From positions 930,001 to 994,000 of the forward strand of contig NZ_CP019605.1 of assembly GCF_001997295.1 (NCBI RefSeq): a stretch of DNA of 64,000 nucleotides, given 5' to 3'. Each line of letters starts with the position of its first letter. Position 1 is the stretch's first letter. Under the pieces are notes generated by a model that saw nothing but the letters and a program-made list of their open reading frames with translations, did no database searches and was not told where the DNA came from. This stretch comes from Tessaracoccus flavus (GTDB lineage: Bacteria; Actinomycetota; Actinomycetes; Propionibacteriales; Propionibacteriaceae). The position numbers were made by a program, and so were the translations under genes. Shown here piece by piece: positions 20,090-27,664 of this stretch.

Positions 20090-21619
20090 TTACGGCCTGC
20101 GCCAGACGAAGCCGTCACGCGCGAGCATGTCGTGGGCGCTCTGCGGGCCCCAGGTCCCTGACTCGTACTGTTCCGGCTCCTCGTCGAGGGAGGCCCAGTA
20201 CTCGATGACGGGGTCGAGGATCTTCCAGCTCAATTCGACCTCCTCCTGCTGCGGGAACAGCGGGGGATCGCCGAGGAGGACGTCGAGGATCAGCCGCTCG
20301 TAGGCCTCCGGCGAGGACTCGGTGAAGGAGCCGCCGTAGCCGAAGTCCATCGAGACCTCACGGATCTCCATCTGCGTGCCCGGCACCTTGGCGCCGAAGC
20401 GGAGGGTGACCCCTTCGTCGGGCTGGATGCGCATGACCAGAGCATTCGTGCCGAGCTCCTCTGTGTCGGTGGCGGTGAACGGCAGGTGCGGAGGACGCTT
20501 GAAGCTGAGCGCCACCTCGGTCACCCGCCTCGGCATGCGCTTGGCCGTCCGCAGATAGAACGGAACCCCGGCCCAGCGGCGGTTGTCGATGTCGACCCGG
20601 ATCGCGGCGAACGTCTCGGTGTGTGAGTCGTCGGGTACGCCGTTCTCCTCGAGGTAGCCGATGACCTCCTTGCCCCCCTGCCACCCGGCGGCGTACTGAC
20701 CGCGCGCGGTGTAGAGGTCGTAGCGCTCCGGCACTTTGGCGGCCGCGAGCACCTTCTTCTTCTCCGTGCGGAGCTGGGCCGCCTCGAACGAGGTGGGTTC
20801 CTCCATGGCGGCGAGCGCCAGCAGTTGGAGGAGGTGGTTCTGCATGACGTCGCGCGCGATGCCGATGCCGTCGAAGTAGCCGGCGCGGCCACCGATGCCG
20901 ATGTCCTCGGCCATCGTGATCTCGACGTGGCTGACGTAGTGGTTGTTCCAGATCGGCTCGAACAGCTGGTTCGCGAAGCGGAGCGCCAGGATGTTCTGGA
21001 CGGTCTCCTTACCGAGGTAGTGGTCGATGCGGAACACCTCGTGCGGCTCGAACAGGGAGCTGACGACAGCGTCGAGTTCCTTGGCCGACTCGAGGTCGTG
21101 GCCGAAGGGCTTCTCGATGACGACGCGGTTCCAGTTGTTCTCCGTGCGTTCGGCCATGCCGTGCTTGCGCAACTGCGAGGTCACCGTCTCGAAGCCCGAC
21201 GGGGGGATCGAGAGGTAGAAGGCATGATTGCCGCCGGTGCCGCGGGCCTCGTCCAGCTCCTGAATCGTCTCGCGTAGCCGCTCGAAGGCGGCGTCGTCGT
21301 CGAAGGAGCCCGGGACGAAGCGGATGCCCTCCAGGAGCTGCTCCCACACTTCCTCGCGGAACGGTGTCCTCGAGTTCTCCTTGACGGCGTCGTGCACGAC
21401 TTCGGCGAAGTCCTGGTTGGCCCAGTCGCGCCGGGCGAATCCCACGAGCCCGAAGCCAGGCGGCAGCATGCCGCGGTTAGCGAGATCGTAGACCGCCGGC
21501 ATGAGCTTCTTGCGGCTGAGGTCGCCCGTGACGCCGAAGATCACCAGGACGCACGGGCCGGCGATGCGCGGCAGGCGGCGATCCTGCGGATCGCGCAGAG
21601 GGTTAACGTAGGTGTTCAT
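20090..21619 (-). CDS. zwf: Glucose-6-phosphate 1-dehydrogenase
   Basis: This enzyme oxidises glucose 6-phosphate to 6-phosphogluconolactone with NAD(P), the entry to the pentose phosphate pathway. The 509 residues show the dinucleotide motif GVTGDLSRKKLMPA and the active-site block RIDHYLGKETVQN with its catalytic His, followed by FANQLFEPIWN. I use ATG 21619; another in-frame ATG lies four codons upstream. A TAATGT box eight bases ahead of the start could give a near-leaderless transcript. It leads zwf-opcA-pgl and lies 80 bases downstream of the nor operon on the same strand. Confidence 0.97.
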   Translation of the reverse strand: MNTYVNPLRDPQDRRLPRIAGPCVLVIFGVTGDLSRKKLMPAVYDLANRGMLPPGFGLVGFARRDWANQDFAEVVHDAVKENSRTPFREEVWEQLLEGIRFVPGSFDDDAAFERLRETIQELDEARGTGGNHAFYLSIPPSGFETVTSQLRKHGMAERTENNWNRVVIEKPFGHDLESAKELDAVVSSLFEPHEVFRIDHYLGKETVQNILALRFANQLFEPIWNNHYVSHVEITMAEDIGIGGRAGYFDGIGIARDVMQNHLLQLLALAAMEEPTSFEAAQLRTEKKKVLAAAKVPERYDLYTARGQYAAGWQGGKEVIGYLEENGVPDDSHTETFAAIRVDIDNRRWAGVPFYLRTAKRMPRRVTEVALSFKRPPHLPFTATDTEELGTNALVMRIQPDEGVTLRFGAKVPGTQMEIREVSMDFGYGGSFTESSPEAYERLILDVLLGDPPLFPQQEEVELSWKILDPVIEYWASLDEEPEQYESGTWGPQSAHDMLARDGFVWRRP

Positions 21620-21699
21620 CCCGGCCCACATTACCGTTCACCCGCACCTGCCCGACCGCTCTGTATCAGTCCGGACCTGGGCCTGACGCGGGTCTGGAC

Positions 21700-21855
21700 T
21701 CAACCGAACCAGCCGAGCATCACGCAACCCACGGTGAACACCACCAGGGCGAGGAACATCAGGATGGTGAGGATCGCACTCTCGGCTTCGCTGGGCTGCT
21801 CGTGTTCGGCCTGGTAGCGCTCGACGTCGAACTCCTGAGGGGTTTCGGTGGTCAT
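21700..21855 (-). CDS. Small single-TM protein, last gene of nor operon
   Basis: This 51-residue protein has an acidic soluble N-terminal half followed by one membrane helix (about residues 28-48, AILTILMFLALVVF...) and a short end. ATG 21855 overlaps the preceding gene by four bases and has a perfect AGGAGG upstream. The size and tail-anchored form resemble small accessory subunits of respiratory complexes, but I do not recognise the family. It is the sixth and last gene of the NO reductase operon. Confidence 0.75.
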   Translation of the reverse strand: MTTETPQEFDVERYQAEHEQPSEAESAILTILMFLALVVFTVGCVMLGWFG

Positions 21856-22271
21856 GTGAGGCCTCCTAGTCGGGAGAAGTCGGAGATCAGCGCCGCGGTG
21901 AGGATGACGAAGACCACGGCCATGAAGAATGTGTAGAGCCACCGGTGGGGATGGTCCGCAGACCAGAACCGTTTGAGGCTCACGATGCCGTTGATGACGG
22001 CGTAGACGCACAGCGCGATCCCGATCGGAGCCGCGACCCAGCCCGCCAGGCTGGCCATCGGCACGAGGACCGGCACGAGCAGATAGGTGATCAGGCAGCG
22101 GACCCCGGAGACCGCGACGGAGGCGCGGAAGGCACGGTGGGCACCCTCGGCCTTCCGCGGCGCCGTCGCATCGACGCCGAGCATGCCCCGCATCGCACGG
22201 TCGGCTGCGCCGTCGGACCGGAAGGTGGTCTGTGAACCGGTGATGGCCGTCGCCCGAGCTGCGGAACTCAC
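21852..22271 (-). CDS. Membrane protein of nor operon, function unknown
   Basis: This is a 139-residue protein with a soluble N-terminal 50 residues and three membrane helices (about 55-75, 80-98 and 112-130), with the charged loop LKRFWSADHPHRW between the last two. GTG 22271 overlaps the upstream gene's stop by four bases. The longer in-frame start inside the neighbour is unlikely. Family unknown to me. Its position suggests a role in assembly, stability or electron supply of the NO reductase. Confidence 0.75.
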   Translation of the reverse strand: MSSAARATAITGSQTTFRSDGAADRAMRGMLGVDATAPRKAEGAHRAFRASVAVSGVRCLITYLLVPVLVPMASLAGWVAAPIGIALCVYAVINGIVSLKRFWSADHPHRWLYTFFMAVVFVILTAALISDFSRLGGLT

Positions 22272-22576
22272 GGTGCCTCCACGTCCTGTGGGGTGGACAC
22301 CCGGACACCCTTGTAGTGCCGCCATAGCCGTACTCCGCCCACTACCGCGAGCAGCACCCCCATCCCTCCGACGACGACACCGATGAACAGGCCGAGGTAG
22401 AGGGGGTCCAGGGGAACCTCGCCTTCCGGACGTTGCGACATCACCCCGACGAGGAAGCCGAACAGCGGGGACAGGGCCGCGATGCACACCCCGAGGGTGA
22501 GCATCCAGAAGCCCGGTGCGGTCGGCACCAGCCGCACGGGGCGGCCGGGTGTTGTGTCAAGAGACGTGTCGCTCAT
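22268..22576 (-). CDS. Two-TM membrane protein of nor operon, function unknown
   Basis: This 102-residue protein has two membrane helices (about 22-44 and 63-84) joined by a periplasmic-side loop, with the basic end LWRHYKGVRVSTP inside. The start overlaps the SPFH gene by four bases (ATGA) and its stop overlaps the next gene by four. I do not recognise the family. It is conserved in position with the other small membrane genes of this operon only as far as this window shows. Confidence 0.75.
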   Translation of the reverse strand: MSDTSLDTTPGRPVRLVPTAPGFWMLTLGVCIAALSPLFGFLVGVMSQRPEGEVPLDPLYLGLFIGVVVGGMGVLLAVVGGVRLWRHYKGVRVSTPQDVEAP

Positions 22577-23418
22577 CGTGATTCACCTTCCAGGGGCCGG
22601 TCGACGACCTTCAGGCCGTGTGTCTGTGGGGGTGCGCTGCTGGGATCATCGTCCCCGGCAAAGCGCTGCACGGCCTGCACGATGGGGCCGACGATGTCCA
22701 TCGGGAGAGGAAAGACCACCGTCGAGTTCTGGTCGGCGCCGAGCTCGAGCAACGTCTGCAGGTAGCGCAGCTGGAGTGAGGCCGGGGCCTCACTGAGCGT
22801 CAGCGCGGCGTCGCGCAGTTCCTTGGAGGCCTGCAGTTCGCCGCGCGCGCTGATCACCTTCGCGCGCCTCTCGCGTTCCGCCTCGGCCTCGCGGGCCATG
22901 GCGCGCTGCATCATCTCGGGGATCTCCACGTCCTTGATCTCGACGACGCTGGCCTCGACACCCCACTCCTGCGTCTGCCTGGCAATGGACTGGGCGAGGT
23001 CCTCGTTGAGGTCGGCACGGTGGGCCAGCAGCGTGTCGAGATCCGCGCGTCCGACCACTGAACGCAGCGTGGTCTGCGCGAACTGCGAGGTGGCGATGGC
23101 GTGGTTCTCCACCGACATCACGGCCTGCACCGGGTCCGTGACCCGGAACATGACCACCGCGTTGACGCGGGCGGTCACGTTGTCTCGGGTGATGACCTCC
23201 TGCGGGGGGATGGTCAGCGTGACCGTGCGCAGATCGATGCGGATCAGCTTGTCGAGGAACGGGAGCATGAACACAAGCCCCGGACCCAGAGCTCCACGGA
23301 GCCGGCCGAGGCGGAACGCCACCACACGCTCGTACTCACGCACGACGCGGATCGAGGCGAACGCGAACGCCGCGAGGAGGAGGACCGCGAGAATCCCCAT
23401 GATGATCTCAGTTGGCAT
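22573..23418 (-). CDS. Stomatin-like SPFH/slipin family protein in nor operon
   Basis: SPFH proteins form ring-like membrane scaffolds and affect membrane enzyme complexes or their proteolysis. This one has 281 residues: an N-terminal membrane helix (about 5-25), the slipin-type block VREYERVVAFRLGRL, the SPFH domain through about 185 (LDLKIRI-like strands, IPPQEVITRDNVTA) and a helical coiled-coil segment rich in Glu, Arg and Ala (about 185-225). ATG 23418 overlaps the upstream gene by 11 bases. A second SPFH gene occurs at 56839, next to NfeD, but this one has no NfeD partner. A link to NO reductase stability is inferred from gene order only. Confidence 0.9.
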   Translation of the reverse strand: MPTEIIMGILAVLLLAAFAFASIRVVREYERVVAFRLGRLRGALGPGLVFMLPFLDKLIRIDLRTVTLTIPPQEVITRDNVTARVNAVVMFRVTDPVQAVMSVENHAIATSQFAQTTLRSVVGRADLDTLLAHRADLNEDLAQSIARQTQEWGVEASVVEIKDVEIPEMMQRAMAREAEAERERRAKVISARGELQASKELRDAALTLSEAPASLQLRYLQTLLELGADQNSTVVFPLPMDIVGPIVQAVQRFAGDDDPSSAPPQTHGLKVVDRPLEGESR

Positions 23419-24043
23419 GATCGATTCTCCTGTCCGACGCGTAGCTGGTGCGTGCGCGGGTGATGGCCGCGGCGGCGGCCTGGCGGTCTTCCATGGTCTG
23501 GTCGAGCGTGCGCACCACTGCGCCGAGGGGATCGGCAGGGGTGCGACGCAGATGTGCCCACAGGGGCAGGGCCCCCAGCGCGATGAGGAATGCCGTCGCC
23601 AGCGCCAACACCTGGCTGGTCCAGCTCGTGACCATGAGAGCGGTGAGGGCCGGCCACAGCACGGCAAGGACGGTGACCGAACAGGCGATTCCACGGTGGA
23701 ACCGGGCGGACTCCGAGGCGGGCCACGGATCGACGTGGCGCTTCATCTCGCGCCCGTCGTCGGAGGCCGTGCAGGTGTCCTTGACCGGACAGGAGTTGCA
23801 CACCAGCGGGAGCCCCCGGTAGCGCATCACCCGGTTGTCCGGGTCGAAGGACTTCGGGTAGAGCCACTGGTCCTCGGGGCAGAGCCAGGCGTCGTGGTTC
23901 TCGTGGTAGACGAAACCACCTGCGCGATCCTCCTCGATCCGGGTCTGGGCACGCTTGGCCAACTGGTCAATGCCGTACGCGACGAGCAGCAGCAGCACGC
24001 CGTAACCGGCGCCGAGCCACGCCATCATCTCGATGTCCGTCAT
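23408..24043 (-). CDS. Membrane protein with WhiB-like four-cysteine motif, nor operon
   Basis: This 211-residue protein has one N-terminal membrane helix (about 8-26), a basic segment that should stay inside, and a soluble domain with Cys55, Cys82, Cys85 and Cys91 (C-x26-C-x2-C-x5-C; VCNSCPVKDTC). Two further membrane helices follow at about 120-165, then an Arg-rich tail. The spacing matches that of WhiB-family [4Fe-4S] proteins, some of which react with NO. The remaining WhiB features (GVWGG turn, basic DNA-binding tail) are not seen. Zinc or rubredoxin-like iron binding is possible instead. The start overlaps norB by four bases. Confidence 0.8.
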   Translation of the reverse strand: MTDIEMMAWLGAGYGVLLLLVAYGIDQLAKRAQTRIEEDRAGGFVYHENHDAWLCPEDQWLYPKSFDPDNRVMRYRGLPLVCNSCPVKDTCTASDDGREMKRHVDPWPASESARFHRGIACSVTVLAVLWPALTALMVTSWTSQVLALATAFLIALGALPLWAHLRRTPADPLGAVVRTLDQTMEDRQAAAAAITRARTSYASDRRIDHAN

Positions 24044-26457
24044 GGGCGATCAGGGTCCTCGGGAGCCCGCCTGTCGGACGCGTAGCGGCTGCGGGGCAGC
24101 TCGGGCGCGGCCGCCGGCGCGGCGGTGAGGCCGGTGCGGTCCTCCCGGGCCTCGTCCGACTCGATGACGAAGAGGGTCTCGGGTTCCATCGCCGTGACGG
24201 TTGCGGGGATCGCGTGCCGGACCCCGAGCCAGGCGAGCCAGACGAACGGCAGGATGCCGCCTACGAGGAAGACCACGTCGCCGGGCATGCGGAGCCATTC
24301 GAGGATGACGTTGCCGGGCTGCGCGATGTAGCCGAGCGTGCGGGCCTCGAAGTAGCCCTCGTTGACGGAGTGCCACAGCTGGAGGACGCCCAGCGGCAGC
24401 AGCGTGGCGAAGACCATCCAGGCCAGTCCGATGTTGAGGCACCAGAACGAGAGCTTCGCCATGTTGTCCGACCACTTCTCGGGCTTGATGATGTAGCGCA
24501 GAGCGAAGAGCGCCAGCCCGACGGCGAGCATGCCGTAGACGCCCATCATCGAGCCGTGCGCATGGTTCGCGGTCAGCGCGGTGCCGATCTGGTAGTAGGA
24601 GACGATCGGCAGGTTGATGAGGAAACCGAAGACGCCTGCTCCCACGAAGTTCCAGAACCCGACGGCGACCAGGAACATGACTGACCAGCGGTGGGGGAAG
24701 GGGGCGCTGCTGCGCGACTCCTGCTTGGAGCCCAGCTGGAGGAACGTCCACGCCTCAACCGTGAGGAAGGTCAGCGGGATCACCTCCAGTGCCGAGAAGA
24801 ACGCGCCAAGGGCCATGTGCTCGACGGGCGTGCCGGAGAAGTAGAGGTGGTGCATCGTGCCGATGACACCGCCCGCCGAGTAGAGGATGACGTCGAGGAA
24901 GATGAGCTGGATGGCGATCTTGCGTCGGACGACCCCCAGCATGACGAAGATGTACGCGACCATGACCGTGGTGAAGAGCTCCAGGAAGTCCTCGACCCAG
25001 AGGTGCACCACCCAGAACCGCCAGAACTCGGCGACGGTGAGGTGAGTGTCGTTGGTGGCGAGCAGCCCGACGGCGTAGAAGGCGGGAATCGCGAGCCCTG
25101 CGTAGAAGAACAGCCAGGGCATGTTGAACTTCGACTCGCTGCGCAGCCGCGACCGGATCGCCCGGTAGATGATGAGGATCCACAGGAAGAGCCCGATCAC
25201 GAGCAGGATCTGCCAGAACCTCGGCAGATCGAGGTACTCCCACTGCTGGTCGAAGAAGATCGATCCGGCCGCCCAGTCGGGGCCGAAGGTGCTGATCGCC
25301 GTGCCGGCGAGCATCCCGACAACGACGACGGTCAACGCGCCGAGGAGACCGTAGGTCAGCCAGTGCTGCCGCTTGGGTTCCCGGCCGGAGATGATCGGCG
25401 CAAGGAAGATCGCCGCGGCCAGGAAGGCGGCCGCCGTCCAGAGGAGCGACAGTTGGAGATGCCAGGTGCGGGCCAGGTTGAAGGGCAGGACCTGAGCCAG
25501 ATCGATCCCGAAGAAGCTGGAGAGCTCGGCGCGGTAGTGCTCCACCGCCGCGCCCAGCGTCGACTGCACGAGGAAGAGTAGCGAGACGACGAGGAAGAAC
25601 CAGGCGGTGGCCTTCTGAGCCTTTGTGATCCCGACCTTGCCTGGCTGCAGGAACGACAGGCTGGGTGTCTCGCTGCTCTGCCAGCCGATCTTTTTGCTCC
25701 AGCGGCCGTAGACGGCGAAGAGAGCGCCGAGGCCCGCCAACAGCGCGATGAGCGACATCGCGGACCAGACGAGGATGTCGGCGGTGGGCCTGTTGTCGAC
25801 ACGCGGCTCAGGCGGCCAGTTGTTCGAGTAGGAGTAATCGTGTCCGGGCCGCTCCGCCGCGCTCGCCCACGCTGTCCAGCTGAAGAAGGCGGTGAGTTCG
25901 TGGATCTGGTCGGGGTCGGTGATCTTGGAGGGCAGCAAGCCGTGCTCGGTCGTGTCGACGCCGAAGAATTCCGCGTAGTACTGCTTGATCTCGTTGAAGG
26001 CGCTGACCTGTTCGGGGGTGTATTCGAGCACGCCACTCGATTCGTCGTAGCGGTTCTCCCTCATGTGCTCCACGGTCTCCGCGGCGGCGTCCTGCACGTT
26101 CTGAGCACGCAGTTGCTCCGTGACGTGCTCGCTCGCCAGACGGAGGTATTCAGCGGTGTAGTCAGGGCCCAGGTAGGCGCCGTGGCCCATGATCGAGCCG
26201 TACTGCTGGAGCCCCCGACGCAGGAAGATCTCCTGACCCGCGCTGATGTCATCCTCGGTGAAGACCACGTCGCCGGTGTCTGCGGCGACGACCTGCTGGG
26301 GGAGTGGCATCCCGTCGCTGTAGGTGCGGTAGGCGAGGAAGCCCATCACGAAGAATCCGAAGATGAAGACCAGCGCCACGCCCTGGACCCATCCTTTGGA
26401 GATGGCCAGCTCGGCCTTCGACGGGTTGAGGTCGGGGTTGTCCTTGACGAGACTCAC
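24040..26457 (-). CDS. norB: Quinol-dependent nitric oxide reductase (qNOR)
   Basis: This enzyme reduces two NO to N2O with electrons from quinol, for NO detoxification or denitrification, in the cytoplasmic membrane. The 805 residues form one chain: an N-terminal helix, a periplasmic cytochrome c-like domain without a CxxCH haem site (about 50-230), then 12 or so helices of the haem-copper oxidase type. By family pattern, FeB ligands are His485, His536 and His537 (HLWVE, MHHLYF), with Glu489. His632 (NHAHG) is the haem b3 ligand, and His333 and His634 bind haem b. GTG 26457 is the start; the longer frame upstream is not. It leads a six-gene coupled operon. Confidence 0.95.
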   Translation of the reverse strand: MSLVKDNPDLNPSKAELAISKGWVQGVALVFIFGFFVMGFLAYRTYSDGMPLPQQVVAADTGDVVFTEDDISAGQEIFLRRGLQQYGSIMGHGAYLGPDYTAEYLRLASEHVTEQLRAQNVQDAAAETVEHMRENRYDESSGVLEYTPEQVSAFNEIKQYYAEFFGVDTTEHGLLPSKITDPDQIHELTAFFSWTAWASAAERPGHDYSYSNNWPPEPRVDNRPTADILVWSAMSLIALLAGLGALFAVYGRWSKKIGWQSSETPSLSFLQPGKVGITKAQKATAWFFLVVSLLFLVQSTLGAAVEHYRAELSSFFGIDLAQVLPFNLARTWHLQLSLLWTAAAFLAAAIFLAPIISGREPKRQHWLTYGLLGALTVVVVGMLAGTAISTFGPDWAAGSIFFDQQWEYLDLPRFWQILLVIGLFLWILIIYRAIRSRLRSESKFNMPWLFFYAGLAIPAFYAVGLLATNDTHLTVAEFWRFWVVHLWVEDFLELFTTVMVAYIFVMLGVVRRKIAIQLIFLDVILYSAGGVIGTMHHLYFSGTPVEHMALGAFFSALEVIPLTFLTVEAWTFLQLGSKQESRSSAPFPHRWSVMFLVAVGFWNFVGAGVFGFLINLPIVSYYQIGTALTANHAHGSMMGVYGMLAVGLALFALRYIIKPEKWSDNMAKLSFWCLNIGLAWMVFATLLPLGVLQLWHSVNEGYFEARTLGYIAQPGNVILEWLRMPGDVVFLVGGILPFVWLAWLGVRHAIPATVTAMEPETLFVIESDEAREDRTGLTAAPAAAPELPRSRYASDRRAPEDPDRP

Positions 26458-26506
26458 GTGTCCACCACCTGGTTGTCTGTTTGGCCTCGGTGCCATGTTT
26501 CGGGGA

Positions 26507-26535
26507 ACACTAGCGAGCTCACAGGATTTTGACAA
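26507..26535 (-). promoter_or_regulatory. nor operon promoter
   Basis: On the minus strand TTGTCA (26530-26535) and TAGTGT (26507-26512) are 17 bases apart, a good housekeeping-type promoter. Transcription would start near 26500, leaving about 43 bases before the norB GTG at 26457. Confidence 0.6.
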
Positions 26536-26554
26536 TCGAATCGTAAAAATTGTC
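26531..26554. promoter_or_regulatory. Inverted repeat over the nor promoter, candidate operator
   Basis: GACAAT (26531-26536) and ATTGTC (26549-26554) form an inverted repeat with 12 bases between, in an unusually A+T-rich patch. One arm overlaps the -35 box. Position and symmetry suggest a repressor or NO-responsive activator site; the protein that binds is not known. Confidence 0.45.
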
Positions 26555-26705
26555 CGCTTGAGTGGAGGATCGGGTGACTAGGGTCAACGCTGACGTGTCG
26601 GCGCCGAGTCTAACCAACCGACGGCTCGACCGCTGCAGCTTTGGGGACGCCGCGCGCTCGCGGGTAGACTCCACGCGAACGGTCGTACCGGGAGAGGGGT
26701 GTTCA

Positions 26706-27626
26706 GTGGCTGTGCAGAGCGCCGCAGCGTCCGCGGAGGTACGCCTCGTTGACGTGATCAAGGCCTACGTGGCACTGACCAAGCCCCGCATCATCGAACT
26801 CCTGCTGGTGACCACCGCCCCGGCCATGTTCCTGGCGGCCGGGGGACTCCCGCCGTGGGAGTTGATCCTGTTCACCATGGTGGGAGGGCTGTTCGCCGCC
26901 GCGTCCGCGAACACGTTCAACTGCGTCCTCGACGCCGACATCGACGAGGTCATGCGCCGGACCCGCCGACGCCCCATGCCCCGCCACCAGGTGTCTTCGC
27001 GGAACGCGACGATCTTCGGGTTCGTGCTCGGCATCATCGCGACACTGATCCTCGGCCTGGGCACCAACTGGCTCTCCGCCTTCCTCGCCATGACCGCGAA
27101 CGCGTTCTACGTCTTCGTTTACACCATGTTGTTGAAGCGGCGGACGTGGCAGAACATCGTGTGGGGTGGGATCGCGGGCTGCTTCCCCCCACTCGTGGGC
27201 TGGACCGCAGTCACGGGCAGCATCGACTGGCCCCCGCTGATCCTCTTCGCGATCGTCTTCCTCTGGACCCCGCCGCACACCTGGGCGTTGGCCTTCCGCT
27301 ACAAGGACGATTACGCGGCAGCACAGGTCCCGATGCTGCCAGTGGTGCGCTCGGCTCCGCGCGTGGCCACCCAGATCTTCTGGTACACGCTCGCCACCGT
27401 CGTGGTCTCGCTGCTCCTGTGGCCGGTGACCCCCACCGGCCCGCTGTACCCCATCGCCGCGGCTGCCTTCGGGCTGGTGTTCCTCTACGAGGCGGCGCAA
27501 CTCTGGCGCCGGGCCCACGCGGGCGCCGAAGGTGCCCAACTCAAGGCGATGCGGCTCTTCCACTGGTCGAACACGTACCTGGCCCTTCTCTTCCTCGCCG
27601 TCGCGATCGACCCGCTTATCTTCTAG
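26706..27626 (+). CDS. ctaB: Protohaem IX farnesyltransferase (haem O synthase)
   Basis: This membrane prenyltransferase adds a farnesyl group to haem B to make haem O for cytochrome oxidases. The 306 residues contain the UbiA-type motif NTFNCVLDADIDEVMRRT, the second site YKDDYAAAQVPMLPVV and about eight or nine membrane helices. GTG 26706 follows GGAGAGG; an in-frame GTG two codons later is the alternative. It diverges from norB across a 248-base gap that holds the nor operator and a possible ctaB -10 (TAGACT at 26665-26670). ctaA and SURF1 for the same oxidase pathway are elsewhere in the window. Confidence 0.95.
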   Translation: MAVQSAAASAEVRLVDVIKAYVALTKPRIIELLLVTTAPAMFLAAGGLPPWELILFTMVGGLFAAASANTFNCVLDADIDEVMRRTRRRPMPRHQVSSRNATIFGFVLGIIATLILGLGTNWLSAFLAMTANAFYVFVYTMLLKRRTWQNIVWGGIAGCFPPLVGWTAVTGSIDWPPLILFAIVFLWTPPHTWALAFRYKDDYAAAQVPMLPVVRSAPRVATQIFWYTLATVVVSLLLWPVTPTGPLYPIAAAAFGLVFLYEAAQLWRRAHAGAEGAQLKAMRLFHWSNTYLALLFLAVAIDPLIF

Positions 27627-27651
27627 ACCGGCACCCCGCCCGGCCCGGGAG

Positions 27652-27657
27652 TAGGGT
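27652..27657 (+). promoter_or_regulatory. -10 box for the DUF4921 gene (leaderless)
   Basis: TAGGGT ends seven bases before ATG 27665, without a Shine-Dalgarno sequence. Confidence 0.5.
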
Positions 27658-27664
27658 CGAGGGC

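Noticed and set aside
23450..23820. Transposase-like VCNSCPVKDTC motif as remnant of an insertion sequence
   Set aside because: The protein has membrane helices and is coupled to norB and SPFH by overlaps; no DDE residues or terminal repeats are seen.
26562..26705. Longer ctaB start at GTG 26562
   Set aside because: The extra 48 residues resemble promoter DNA; GTG 26706 has a ribosome-binding site and fits the family start.
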